Positions 24,612 through 34,500 of a stretch of 64,000 nucleotides of DNA are shown piece by piece (positions within the stretch are counted from its first letter, which is position 1; each line of letters begins with the position of its first letter). The stretch is from Pedococcus sp. 5OH_020 (lineage in GTDB: Bacteria; Actinomycetota; Actinomycetes; Actinomycetales; Dermatophilaceae), in the NCBI RefSeq assembly GCF_027812955.1, contig NZ_JAPYZV010000009.1, positions 62,001 through 126,000 on the forward strand, given 5' to 3'. The notes beneath the pieces were generated by a model, which searched no databases, was not told the DNA's origin, and was given only the letters and a program-made list of their open reading frames with translations. The position numbers and the translations under genes were made by a program.

Positions 24612-27263
24612 TCAGCCGTTGTCGTTGTCCGACGGCACGAGGCTGAGCTCGTCGCCACCGGCGTCCTTGACCGCGTCGCGGCTGAACGGCCACTGGAACA
24701 GCTCGTTGTCGGCCCATGCCTGCGACTGGTCGTTGTAATGGTCGGCGAAGGCGTGGCCGCTGTTGCCCGTCTGGTTCACCCAGCGCGACCGGTCCAGGTT
24801 CGACAGGTCCACGACCATGCGCATCGAGGGGGCGGCGGTGACGTCGAAGCCCTCGGCGGCGTTCCAGCCGTTGGCATCGACGATGGCGGGGCCGCCGGGC
24901 AGCTCGATGGGGCCACGGTTGAACAGAGCCGACACCATGCCCGGCACGTCGGTGCCGCCGAGCACCTTGTGACGCAGGGTGAGCCGGTGCAGCTTGCCCC
25001 ACTGCCAGGCGCTCGGGTCCTTGCCCAGCTCTCGGGTCAGCTGGAGCCGGGCGTCCACGAGGGCCTTGCGCAGGATCTCCGACTGCCCTTCGGTGATGCC
25101 GGCGGTCCGCTTGTCGTCCCACCAGGTCGAGCGGGGCTTGGCCAGCAGCGTGGCGACCGCCTGCATCCACTGGTCGCCCCCGTCGGCTCGCAGGTCCTGG
25201 GGCAGCTCGTCGTTGAAGGTGAGGTCGAGCAGGTTGGACCACACCGCGTTGTAGTACGCCGCTGCTGCGCCGGCCGGGCCGTCGCCGGTCGGGTTGGTGA
25301 AGTCCCAGCCCTTGAGCAGGTCCTGCGCCTGCTTGGTGAAGTCGTCGCCGTGCAGGTCCACCTGCAGCAGCGCCTTGACCAGCGTGGGGGCGAACTGGCT
25401 GCGCGTGTCTCCCTGGATCTTCGACATCATGGCGGGCGTCACCTTGGGGTCCTTCTCCAGCAAGGTTCGGATCCGCTGCGCGCGGAACCCGTAGTCCCAC
25501 TCGCTGGTCAGGAATGGCGTGCCGCTCTGCGTGACAGCCTGGTTCGCCGTGACGACGAAACCCTCGCCGGGGTTGAGCGCGTAGGGCAGCTGGTCGAACG
25601 GTACGTAGCCCTTCCAGTCCCAGGATGACACCCACCCTGGGCGGATCCAGTACCCGGGCGGCGCGTCCATGTACCGGCTGCGGATCGGTATGCGCCCGGG
25701 GGCCTGGTAGCCGATGTTCCCGGAGGTGTCCGCGTACACGAGGTTCTGGGACGGGACGGCGAAGTCCTTCCCAGCCTCCCGGAACTGCTGGAAGCTCGTC
25801 GCTGTGTCCAGCCCGAAGATCGCGTCGGCGGTCTGGGTGACCGCGATCCCGGTCCACTGCAGGGCCACCTCGTAGCTGCCCGGGCTCTGGCGGCCGTTGA
25901 CGAGCGGCCCCTCGCCAGACTGCGCCACCGTCTCGATGGCGTCCGACAGCAGCGGACCGTGCACGGTGCTGCGTACCGTCATCGTCTGCTCGCCCCCACC
26001 GCCGATCTTGATCGTCTCGGTACGCATCGTCAGCGGGGTCTGCTTGCCGTCGCGCAGGTAGGTGTTGCCGCGCACCTGCTCGAGGAAGAAGTCACTGACG
26101 TCCGGGTCGAGGTTGGTGAACCCCCACGCGATGCTCTGGTTGTGGCCGATCACCACGCCGGGCAGTCCGGAGAAGGAGTACCCGGACACGTCGAACGGGC
26201 AGTCGGACGTCACCGCACGGCAGTGCAGCCCCACCTGGTACCAGATGCCGGGGATGCTGACGCCGAGGTGAGGGTCGTTGGCCAGCAACGGCTTTCCGGT
26301 GCTCGTGTGCGAACCCGAGACGACCCAGGAGTTCGAGCCGATCCCGTCGCCGCGGCCCAGCGTCACCGGGACGCTGTCGAGCGCGCGCTGCACGGCCTCG
26401 TAGGCCCTCTGGGCCGACGGGCTGGACTCGGGCGTGCCCTTGGTCGCCGCCGACGCCGGCGGCGTTGTCGATGGATCAGCAGCCGCGCGAGCCGTCAGGG
26501 ACGGCACGGCGGAGCGGGCGCTGGTCGAGGGGGTGCTGCTCGTGTTCGGGGACCAGTCCTGGGCCGACAGGATCGGCTTGTTCACGTCGTAGCGGTAGGC
26601 CGGGAACAGGTCGTTGATCTGGTTGATCGACATCGTGCCGGAGAGCCGCGCCCGCATCAGTTCGGAGTCGTAGTCGCCGCGCAGGTCCCATGCCATGGCC
26701 TTCAGCCAGGCCAGGGAGTCCGCGGGGGTCCAGTCCTCGACCCGGTAGTCGGGGACCTTGCGGCTGAGGATCACGTACTCCAGGGAGATCTTCGAGGGGC
26801 TGCTCTGCTGGTGCAGGTAGGCGTTGACCCCGTCCGCGTAGGCCTGGAGGTACTTGCGGGTCTCCGGCTTGAGGGTCGGCAGCTCCTGCTCGGCGACCCG
26901 GCGCCACCCCAGCGTGCGGATCACCCGGTCGGTCTCGAGACCACCCTTCCCGACGAGCTCCGAGAGCCGCCCTGCCGTGATGTGCCGTCGCAGGTCCATC
27001 TCGAAGAACCGGTCCTGCGCGTGGACGAACCCCTGCGCGCGGAAGAGGTCTTCCGCCGTATCGGCGTAGATCTGTGGGATGCCGTGGTCGCCCCGGAGGA
27101 CCTCCACCTTGGCGCTGAGCCCCGGAACCTTGAGCTCGCCGTGCGTCACCGGGAAGGGCCGGCGGACCCACGTCACCGCGAGGACCGTTGCGGTTCCGAG
27201 GACGACGACCAGCAGCGCCGCCAGCACCAGGGCGATGCGGCGGGCGAGAATGACGCGGGGCAC
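24612..27263 (-). CDS. Penicillin acylase-family N-terminal nucleophile hydrolase
   Basis: The 883-residue precursor has an N-terminal membrane anchor (ALVLAALLVVVLGTATVLAV, residues 11-30), an alpha-chain region with GDHGIPQIYADTAEDLFRAQGFVHAQDRF, and the autoprocessing site GIGS310-NSWVVSG; Ser310 becomes the N-terminal nucleophile of the beta chain. The beta chain has LLANDPHLG and WGFTNLDPDVSDFFLE, family-typical. The class cleaves amide bonds of beta-lactams, acyl-homoserine lactones or lipopeptides; the natural substrate is not readable. A Ser/Thr/Ala-rich linker (about 240-285) precedes the cleavage site. It is convergent with the cyclo-ligase gene. Confidence 0.92.
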   Translation of the reverse strand: MPRVILARRIALVLAALLVVVLGTATVLAVTWVRRPFPVTHGELKVPGLSAKVEVLRGDHGIPQIYADTAEDLFRAQGFVHAQDRFFEMDLRRHITAGRLSELVGKGGLETDRVIRTLGWRRVAEQELPTLKPETRKYLQAYADGVNAYLHQQSSPSKISLEYVILSRKVPDYRVEDWTPADSLAWLKAMAWDLRGDYDSELMRARLSGTMSINQINDLFPAYRYDVNKPILSAQDWSPNTSSTPSTSARSAVPSLTARAAADPSTTPPASAATKGTPESSPSAQRAYEAVQRALDSVPVTLGRGDGIGSNSWVVSGSHTSTGKPLLANDPHLGVSIPGIWYQVGLHCRAVTSDCPFDVSGYSFSGLPGVVIGHNQSIAWGFTNLDPDVSDFFLEQVRGNTYLRDGKQTPLTMRTETIKIGGGGEQTMTVRSTVHGPLLSDAIETVAQSGEGPLVNGRQSPGSYEVALQWTGIAVTQTADAIFGLDTATSFQQFREAGKDFAVPSQNLVYADTSGNIGYQAPGRIPIRSRYMDAPPGYWIRPGWVSSWDWKGYVPFDQLPYALNPGEGFVVTANQAVTQSGTPFLTSEWDYGFRAQRIRTLLEKDPKVTPAMMSKIQGDTRSQFAPTLVKALLQVDLHGDDFTKQAQDLLKGWDFTNPTGDGPAGAAAAYYNAVWSNLLDLTFNDELPQDLRADGGDQWMQAVATLLAKPRSTWWDDKRTAGITEGQSEILRKALVDARLQLTRELGKDPSAWQWGKLHRLTLRHKVLGGTDVPGMVSALFNRGPIELPGGPAIVDANGWNAAEGFDVTAAPSMRMVVDLSNLDRSRWVNQTGNSGHAFADHYNDQSQAWADNELFQWPFSRDAVKDAGGDELSLVPSDNDNG

Positions 27264-27310
27264 CCTGCGAGACTATCCGCACCACCACGAGCGAAAGGAC
27301 GTGACGGGCC

Positions 27311-28861
27311 GTGCGCGCTTCCTTCCGCTCCGGCGCTCTGCCCACGGCCGACACGTTCACTCTGCACGACCTGACGCCGGCACTGCTGGTGGGCTCGGTC
27401 GTCCTGCTCGTCTCCGTCGCCGCGGTCCGGCTCTCGGTGAAGTCGGGGCTCCCCTCCCTGCTCATCTACCTCGGGATCGGGCTGGCGATCGGCGAGTCCG
27501 GTTTCGGCATCAAGTTCGACTCAAACGAGCTGACCCAGGTGCTCGGCTATGCCGCGCTCATCCTCATCCTCGCCGAAGGTGGGTTGAGTACGCGGTGGGA
27601 AGGCATCAGGCGGTCGGTCGCGCCGGCGGCGGTGCTGTCGACGGTGGGGGTGGTCGTGTCCGTGGCCGTCGTGGCGCTCTCGGCCCGGTTCGTGCTGCGG
27701 CTCGACTGGAACACCGCCCTGCTCGTGGGCGCCATCCTGTCGTCGACGGACGCCGCGGCGGTCTTCTCGGTCCTGCGCCGGGTGCCGCTCCCGCGCCGGA
27801 TCACCGGGATGCTCGAGGCGGAGTCCGGGTTCAACGACGCGCCCGTCGTCCTCCTCGTGACCGCGCTCGCCACGCGCAGCGCCCACCCGGCGCAGGCACA
27901 GGCCTGGTGGTCCCTGGTCCTGATGGCGGCCCTGGAGCTGGTCGCGGGAGCAGCCATCGGCCTGGCCGTCGGCTGGCTGGGTGCGCAGTTCATGCGACGC
28001 GCCGCCTCCGGTTCCTCCGGCCTGTTCAGCATCGGGGTGATGGCTCTGACCGTCCTGGCGTATGCCGCGGCGGCAAGCGTGCACGCCAGCGGGTTCCTGG
28101 CCTGCTACCTCGCTGCTCTGCTCCTGGGGAACCTGCGCCTACCGCACGGACCGGCGGTGCGCGGCCTCTCCACCGCCCTCGGATGGCTGGCGCAGATAGG
28201 GCTCTTCGTACTGCTCGGGCTGCTGGCCTCGCCCGGCGACATGGGTGACCAGATCGTGCGTGCGGTCGTGATCGGCCTGGTTCTCCTCCTGGTGGCGCGC
28301 CCGCTCTCGGTCCTGGTGTCCGCGACCCCGTTCGGGCTGGGCTGGCGGGACCAGGTGTTCCTGTCGTGGGCCGGGCTGCGAGGCGCGGTGCCGGTCGTGC
28401 TGGCCACCGTCCCGCTCACGCTCGGAGCCAAGAACGTCGACTGGATCTTCGAGCTCGTCTTCGTCCTCGTCGTGATCTTCACGCTGGTCCAGGGACCGAC
28501 CCTGCCCTGGATGGCGCAACGCCTGGGCATCATCGAGGACTACCAGACGCTGGACCTCGCCGTGGAGGCCACGCCGCTGGAGGAGATGGGCGCCGAGCTG
28601 CTCCAGGTGACGGTGGGCCCCGCCTCCAAGCTGCACGGGGTCGAGGTCTTCGAGCTGCGGCTGCCGCCGGGAGCCCAGCTCACCTTGGTGGTGCGGGGCG
28701 GCAAGGGTTTCGTGCCTGCCGGCAACACCGTCATCCGGCGTGGGGACCAGCTGCTGCTGGTGACCACAGCCGAGTCGAAGAGCAGCGCCGAGCGGCAGGT
28801 CCGCGCCGTGAGCCGCCAGGGTCGGCTGGCGGGCTGGCGGACGGCCGATGGGAAGAACTGA
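27311..28861 (+). CDS. K+/H+ antiporter with TrkA-C (RCK-C) domain, CvrA/NhaP2 type
   Basis: A 516-residue CPA1-family protein. About 12 membrane helices occupy residues 15-400, including IYLGIGLAIGESGFGI, LSSTDAAAVFSVLR (the ion-site ST-D motif) and ESGFNDAPVVLLV. The C-terminal cytosolic RCK-C domain (about 425-490, LLQVTVGPASKLHGVEVFEL) senses ligand and gates transport. It would exchange cytosolic K+ for protons in pH and osmotic control. A ready start lies at 27311. No neighbour suggests a special role. Confidence 0.9.
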   Translation: MRASFRSGALPTADTFTLHDLTPALLVGSVVLLVSVAAVRLSVKSGLPSLLIYLGIGLAIGESGFGIKFDSNELTQVLGYAALILILAEGGLSTRWEGIRRSVAPAAVLSTVGVVVSVAVVALSARFVLRLDWNTALLVGAILSSTDAAAVFSVLRRVPLPRRITGMLEAESGFNDAPVVLLVTALATRSAHPAQAQAWWSLVLMAALELVAGAAIGLAVGWLGAQFMRRAASGSSGLFSIGVMALTVLAYAAAASVHASGFLACYLAALLLGNLRLPHGPAVRGLSTALGWLAQIGLFVLLGLLASPGDMGDQIVRAVVIGLVLLLVARPLSVLVSATPFGLGWRDQVFLSWAGLRGAVPVVLATVPLTLGAKNVDWIFELVFVLVVIFTLVQGPTLPWMAQRLGIIEDYQTLDLAVEATPLEEMGAELLQVTVGPASKLHGVEVFELRLPPGAQLTLVVRGGKGFVPAGNTVIRRGDQLLLVTTAESKSSAERQVRAVSRQGRLAGWRTADGKN

Positions 28862-28875
28862 GACCTCCGCGGCCT

Positions 28876-28907
28876 TATAATTAGCACTCGACCACCCACA
28901 GTGCCAG
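28876..28907 (+). promoter_or_regulatory. TATAAT -10 box overlapping a CIRCE-like operator before fmdB
   Basis: A perfect -10 hexamer TATAAT (28876-28881) shares a base with TTAGCACTC (28881-28889). This is the exact left half of the HrcA-binding CIRCE element. Nine bases later comes CAGTGCCAG (28899-28907), matching the expected right half GAGTGCTAA at six of nine positions. The 9-N-9 spacing is canonical. It lies 46 bases before fmdB, so HrcA heat-shock control of fmdB is inferred. No good -35 was found. Confidence 0.55.
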
Positions 28908-28953
28908 CTCGAGGTTCGCCCGGAGGCCGGCCGTCACACGCCTGGAGGAAGCC

Positions 28954-29310
28954 GTGCCGACGTACTCCTACGCCTGCACCGAATGCCAGCACCGCTTCGA
29001 CGCGGTGCAGTCGTTCAGCGACGACTCGTTGACCGTGTGCCCGGAGTGCAACGGTCGCCTGCGGAAGGTCTTCAACGCCGTCGGGGTCGTCTTCAAGGGC
29101 GGAGGGTTCTACCGCACCGACTCGCGCAGCGAGGCCAGCGCCGGCTCGTCCGGCTCCGCCTCGGCCGGCAAGGAGTCCTCGTCCAACGGTTCGTCGTCCG
29201 AGTCCTCCACCTCGACGAGCGAGTCGAGCACCTCGGCCGCCACGACCAAGTCCGGCGGCAGCAAGACCGCAGCGCCCGCGAAGGCGGCCACCGGCGGCTC
29301 GGCTGCCTGA
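28954..29310 (+). CDS. FmdB-family zinc ribbon protein
   Basis: The 118-residue protein starts (GTG) with PTYSYACTECQHRFDAVQS and CPECNGRLRKVF, a four-cysteine zinc ribbon, then GVVFKGGGFYRTDSR, the classic FmdB end. The rest is a Ser/Gly/Thr-rich low-complexity tail. FmdB was named as a putative regulator of formamidase; its real role is uncertain. GGAGG lies nine bases before the start. A CIRCE-like site upstream suggests stress regulation. Confidence 0.9.
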   Translation: MPTYSYACTECQHRFDAVQSFSDDSLTVCPECNGRLRKVFNAVGVVFKGGGFYRTDSRSEASAGSSGSASAGKESSSNGSSSESSTSTSESSTSAATTKSGGSKTAAPAKAATGGSAA

Positions 29311-29461
29311 TCTCCGGCTGAGCCTGAGTCCTGACTGCTTGACCTCCCATCAGGCCCCGTCCCTCGTCACGCCTGGTCTCTGACACGGCCCGCCCGTCCC
29401 CAGACGACGTCGCCGCGTCACGGGGTGCACAGGACCGCGCCGACCGGGCGGCTGCCCGCGG

Positions 29462-30328
29462 ATGCTGCGTACGCTTTCGAGCGTGACCTCCCCTGCCACG
29501 GCCTCTGCGCCCGCCGACCTCGGCCTGATCGGCGGTTCCGGGTTCTACGAGTTCTTCGAGAGCGCCGAGCGGGTGAGCGTCACCACGCCTTTCGGGGCAC
29601 CGAGCGACGACGTCGTCGTCGGCGACGTGGAGGGACGCCGGGTTGCCTTCATCGCACGCCACGGCCAGGGCCACCGCTTCCCCCCGCACCGGGTGAACTA
29701 CCGCGCCAACCTCTGGGCCCTGCGGTCGGTGGGGGTGCGGCAGGTGCTCGCGCCCTGCGCGGTGGGGTCTCTCAAGCCTGAGCTGGGGCCGGGGACCATC
29801 GTCGTGCCCGACCAGGTGGTGGACCGGACGTGGGGCCGCGAGCACACCGTGTATGGCGAGGAGGGACCCGTCGTCCATGTGGGCTTCGCGGACCCGTACT
29901 GCCCGCGCGGCAGGGCCGCCGCCGTGGAGTCCGTGCGCGCGGCAGGCAAGGACGTCGCCGAGACCGGCACGCTCGTCGTCATCAACGGCCCCCGCTTCTC
30001 CTCCAAGGCGGAGTCCCGCTGGCACCAGCAGGCCGGCTGGAGCATCGTGGGGATGACGGCCATGCCCGAGGCGGCCATCGCCCGAGAGCTGGCGATGTGC
30101 TTCACGACCATCGCCCTGGTCACCGACCATGACGCCGGCGTCCACGGCGGTGAGGCGGTGACGCACGAGGAGGTGCTCGCGGTGTTTGCCCGGAACGTCG
30201 ACGGTCTCAAGACGATCCTGCGCTCGACCCTTGCGGCGCTGCCGGCCGCCGAGTCCGACGCGGAGGCGACCTGCGCGTGCCGGCGCGCGCTCGACGGCAT
30301 CACCCTTCCCGTCGCGTTGCCCGGCTGA
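29462..30328 (+). CDS. mtnP: S-methyl-5'-thioadenosine phosphorylase
   Basis: A 288-residue purine phosphorylase with LGLIGGSGFYEF (phosphate loop), FIARHGQGHRFPPHRVNYRANLWAL, NGPRFSSKAESRW, GMTAMPEAAIARELAMC and a DHDAGVHGGEAVTHEEV end, all MTAP features. It splits methylthioadenosine into adenine and methylthioribose-1-phosphate for methionine salvage. The start is either 29462 or the GTG at 29483, which fits the family N-terminus better; a TACGCT -10-like box just before it suggests a leaderless message. Confidence 0.93.
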   Translation: MLRTLSSVTSPATASAPADLGLIGGSGFYEFFESAERVSVTTPFGAPSDDVVVGDVEGRRVAFIARHGQGHRFPPHRVNYRANLWALRSVGVRQVLAPCAVGSLKPELGPGTIVVPDQVVDRTWGREHTVYGEEGPVVHVGFADPYCPRGRAAAVESVRAAGKDVAETGTLVVINGPRFSSKAESRWHQQAGWSIVGMTAMPEAAIARELAMCFTTIALVTDHDAGVHGGEAVTHEEVLAVFARNVDGLKTILRSTLAALPAAESDAEATCACRRALDGITLPVALPG

Positions 30329-30344
30329 CCGGGAAGCACCGGAC

Positions 30345-31067
30345 ATGCCTTCACCCCTGCGCCTCGCCGCCCGGCTGCGGGCTGCCGACGGTCAGCCGTG
30401 GCTGCTGGGCCCGGGGCGGCTGCAGGCGTGGCGGCGTCATGTCCTACGCCGGTGCGTGGCCGCGGCCTGTGCGGTGGGTGCGGTTTTCGGCATCGTGTCT
30501 CTGGACCGCGCACCTGCGGGTGCGCCGCTCGTCCCGGTGGTGGTGGCGGCGAGGCCGATCGCGGTCGGCGAGGTGGCGACCTCGACCTCCGTGCGGCAGG
30601 TGTTCTGGCCGGCCGAGCTCGTGCCCGACGGGGCGGTTCGGAGCAGCGTGGCGGTGGTGGGCCGAGCGGTGTCGACACCGCTGGGGCGGGGCGAGCCCAT
30701 CACCGAGCGACGTCTCTCGACCGGTTCCCTGTTGGCCGGCCGTCCACCGCAGGAGGTCGCGGTCCATCTATCGCTACCGGATATCCGGGCGGTCTCGATG
30801 CTGCACGCCGGCGACCGGGTCGACCTCCTCGGCCCCCGGGGCACCGTTGCCGAGCGCCTCACGGTCCTCGCGGTGGACACGAGTCTTTCCACGGACTTCG
30901 GCGCAGTGATCCATAGCCAGGGCTCCTCCAGCGGCTACGCCCCCGATGCTGCGGGACTGGTCATCGCCGCACGTCGAGGAGACGCCCAAGCCATTGCCGC
31001 TGTCCCGCCCGACGCCCTGGGCCGGCCGGACCTCACGGTCGTCCTCAGGTCGCCCGGAGCGGGGTGA
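30345..31067 (+). CDS. SAF-domain protein, CpaB/RcpC-like
   Basis: A 240-residue protein with one N-terminal membrane helix (about 36-54) and a SAF domain (about 62-125: VPVVVAARPIAVGEVATSTS, then VFWPAELVPDGAV, and GRAVSTPLGRGEPITERRL). An RcpC-like beta region follows (VDLLGPRGTVAERLTVLAVD). CpaB proteins help assemble Flp/Tad pili by binding outer-face polymers, but no pilus genes are here, so its role is open. It follows mtnP by 16 bases and may be co-transcribed. Confidence 0.8.
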   Translation: MPSPLRLAARLRAADGQPWLLGPGRLQAWRRHVLRRCVAAACAVGAVFGIVSLDRAPAGAPLVPVVVAARPIAVGEVATSTSVRQVFWPAELVPDGAVRSSVAVVGRAVSTPLGRGEPITERRLSTGSLLAGRPPQEVAVHLSLPDIRAVSMLHAGDRVDLLGPRGTVAERLTVLAVDTSLSTDFGAVIHSQGSSSGYAPDAAGLVIAARRGDAQAIAAVPPDALGRPDLTVVLRSPGAG

Positions 31068-31158
31068 CGAGAAATCTCACGCCCCGCCGGTCCCCGAGAG
31101 CCAGGGATCGCTAGCGTGTCCGCCCGTAAGTCACTCGCTACTGGAAAGGTCACGACCC

Positions 31159-31518
31159 ATGAAGGGTTTCAAGGACTTCGTGATGCGCGGCAACCTCGTC
31201 GAGCTCGCGGTCGCCTTCATCATCGCCGCCGCGTTCACCGCGGTCGTGAAGACGTTCACCGACGTGCTGCTCGCCCTCATCGGCAAGGTGTTCCGCCAGC
31301 CGGACTTCAGCCGGTTCAACCCCGGCCACGTGCCGGTCGGCGCCTTCCTGACGGCCCTCGTCGCGTTCCTGATCCTGGCGTTCGTCGTCTACTTCTTCGT
31401 CGTCAAGCCGTACGAAGCGGCCAAGGCACGGTTCTCGCGCGTCGAGCAGGATGCCGCCCCGAACGAGGACATCGTGCTGCTCCGCGAGATCCGGGACGCA
31501 CTCACCCGTCGCATCTGA
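31159..31518 (+). CDS. mscL: Large-conductance mechanosensitive channel
   Basis: The 119-residue protein opens MKGFKDFVMRGNLVELAVAF, the amphipathic S1 helix and start of TM1 of MscL. It has a second membrane helix AFLTALVAFLILAFVVYFFVV (about 68-88) and a charged C-terminal helix. It forms a pentameric pore that opens under membrane tension to release solutes in osmotic downshock. GGAAAGG precedes the ATG at 31159. Length is slightly below the usual 130-150. Confidence 0.93.
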   Translation: MKGFKDFVMRGNLVELAVAFIIAAAFTAVVKTFTDVLLALIGKVFRQPDFSRFNPGHVPVGAFLTALVAFLILAFVVYFFVVKPYEAAKARFSRVEQDAAPNEDIVLLREIRDALTRRI

Positions 31519-31548
31519 CGCCCGCATGAGGGCAGTGGTCCTCGTGGC

Positions 31549-34500
31549 CTAGTCGCTGCCCCAGTGCGGTGGTCGCTGCTCGTGGAGCCAGCGGTCGTGC
31601 GCCGACTCGTCGCGGTGTTCGCCCCACCCGACGTCCGTGTCGTCCTTGGTCTGCTCCGGGGCCCGCTTCTTCCGGCCCCGGACGCGCCGCTGCCGAGCAC
31701 CCTCGTCCGCCACGGGCACGAAGTCGTCCGGTTTCTCAGCCGACTCCTCGGCCGACTGGTCCTCCGACGACGACTGTCCCGACGACGGCTGCTCCGACGA
31801 CGGCTGCTCCGACGACGGCTGCTCGGACGACGGCGCGTCCGACGATGGCTGGTCGCCCGACTGCTCCTGAGGCAGCTGACTCTGGGCCGCCTGTCGGCCG
31901 GACGATGCGCCGCTCGTGTCCGAAGCGGCAGCGTCCTGCGACGCCAGCGCCTTCTGGACGGCTGCATGGACCCGCGCCACGTCGCGTGCAGGGTCGCGGA
32001 AGAGGTCCGTCGTCCACACCCTGACGTGCTGCCAGCCCAGCCTGCGGAGCTGCTCGCCGCGCAGCCGGTCCCGGTCCCGGCTGCTGCGCATGGCGGCATA
32101 CCGGGGACCGTCCGTCTCGACGGCCACGAGCACCCGACCCGGGTGGGCCGGGTCCTCGACCGCGAGGTCGATGGGCAGCTGCGCGGAGCCATACGCCTCG
32201 TGGACCACAAGCCCCGACTCGCGGAGCCGACGGGCGAACTCGCCGCGCAGGGGGTCCGACTCCGCCTTGGCCGCAGGGGCGCCGTCCACCGACCCGGCCG
32301 GCAGGGAGCCGTCCTCGGCATACGCGAGGAAGTCCCGCAGCATGGCCGCTCCTCGCGCCTTGAGCCGCGTGGGGTCGAGGTCGGAGGCCAGCAGCGAGGA
32401 GACGACCGTCATCCGGCGGCGGGCCCGGGTGATCGCCACGTTGAGGCGACGCTCCCCTCCTTCGAGGTTGAGCGGGCCGAACCGGTGGAGCACGCGGCCG
32501 TGCGGCGTCTTGCCGTAGCCGACGGACAGGATGACCGCGTCCCGCTCGTCGCCCTGGACGCGTTCGAGGTTCTTGACGAAGAACCGCTCGGGCCGGTCCT
32601 CGTCGAAGAAGTCGCCCACGCCCTGGGCGTGGACCAGGGCGCGGCGCAACGCCTCGTCCAGTCGGTTCGCGTGCTTGATGCCGAGCGCGATGACGCCCAG
32701 CGACTCCTGCGGACGGGTCCGCGCATGGTCGAGCACCAGGGCCACGACCCGCTCGACCTCGGCCTCCGTGGACTCGATGGCCTCCTCGCCGGGCTGGACG
32801 ACCCCGGAGCCTTCGACCGCCTCCAGCCGGACGACCGGGTCGGTCCCGGTCCCCGGGAACGTCACCAGCGACCCCTCGTACATCTCCCGGTTCGCGAAGG
32901 CCACGAGCCGCTCGTCGAGCGAGCGGTAGTGCCAGGACAGTCGCTTGGTCGGCAGGGCGGCGGTCAGCACGTCCAGCACCGACTCGAAGCCCTCGGTCAG
33001 CGTGTCGGCGTCAGGCAGCACCTCCTCGTCCACCGCGGAGGTGAAGAAGCTCGTCGGCGGCAGCTGGCGCTCGTCCCCCGCGACCACGACCTGGTGCGCA
33101 CGCGAGATGGCCGACACGGCCTGGGCGGGAGGGATCTGGGACGCCTCGTCGAAGATCACGACGTCGAACCAGCGGCCCGGTGGCAGCACGGAGGCGACCA
33201 CCAGCGGGCTCATCGCCCAGGCCGGCTTGGCGGCCGTGAGCGTCTCGCCCGCCTTGGGCAGCAGCTCGCGCAGCGGACGGTGTCGGCGAGCCTTGCCGGC
33301 CTCCGCCCGGACCAGCGCCTCCTGCTCGGGGTGGTCTGCCAGGACCTCGCGCAGCCGCCGCCCCGCCCCCGCCCGGACCCGTTCCGCGCTGGCCTGCAGG
33401 TGGGCGTGGTCGGCGGCGACATACTCGCTCGCCACCCGGCGAAGCTGCTCGCCGTCGTGGGCGCCGTAGCGCGGGTCCCGCACGGTGAGGTCCTCCGAGA
33501 GCGAGGTCCACCAGACGAACTCCAGCTCGGCGGCCACGTCGTCGGCGCTCACGCCTCGGCGGGCGAGGTCGTCCACCAGCGGCCCCATCCCGGCTGCTCG
33601 GAGGGCGTCGAGGGCGCCCAGCACCTGCGGCACGACGGTGAGTCGCTCCGGTCGGGCGGCGAGGTCCTGCAGGCGCTGCCGGAGCCCGGGAAGGTCCGCC
33701 TCGAGCAGGTCACCACCGGCTGCGGTGGGGGCGAGCCGCTCACCCAGCCAGACGAGGTCGTCGGCGACGGACTGGTACGCCGCCCGCGCGCGGTCCAGCT
33801 CGAGCGGGATCTCCGGTCTGCCACCGGCGCCCGCCATCGCCTGCCAGGAGGTGCGCTGCTGCTGGGCCTCGAGCAGCGCGGCGTGCAGGTCCGCCGGCGG
33901 AGGCCCCGGACGCAGCAGCGAGCGCGCCTGCCGGCGCAGCCGCCACCGCGCGTACCAGCCGAGGTCGACCCCGTTCGTCTCCCGGTAGGCCTTGGTGCCG
34001 GTGGCGGCCACGAGATCCGCCAGCGGGATGTCGAAGACCTCCGGCCGGAACACCTCGAGGGTGTCGCGGACGCGGCTCACGGACTCCAGCACAGCGCCCC
34101 AGTCCGCGACGCGCTTCGCCGCCGGCAGCCGCACCTCGGCGAAGACCTCCTGCATCGTCTCCTCGACGGCGTGGAGCTCGCCTTCACTGAGCCGGCTGGT
34201 GATGTCGCGAGCGCGCACCGCCTCCTCCGACGTGGCGATCCGTGCCCCGAACCACGGGTCGGTGCCCTCCTCGGTGGACCAGGCGCCCAGCGACGCCGCC
34301 TCGGTGAGCTGGCGAGCGAGCTCCTGGACGCGGCGCCGGTCCAACGCGGCGAGCTGCTCCCCGCGCACCCGCACTCTGGAGGTGGGCGGGTGCGTCGCCG
34401 CACCGAGAGTGGCGATGGCCTCCTGAGCCTGGTGGGCGGAGACGCCCCACGGCTGGCGCAGCTCGTGCAGGGCCGTGGCGTGGTCGACCAGCGTGGCCCG

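Noticed and set aside
31766-31855. Tandem 15-bp repeats considered as a CRISPR array
   Set aside because: Units are contiguous, with no spacers, and stay in the coding frame of the helicase tail.
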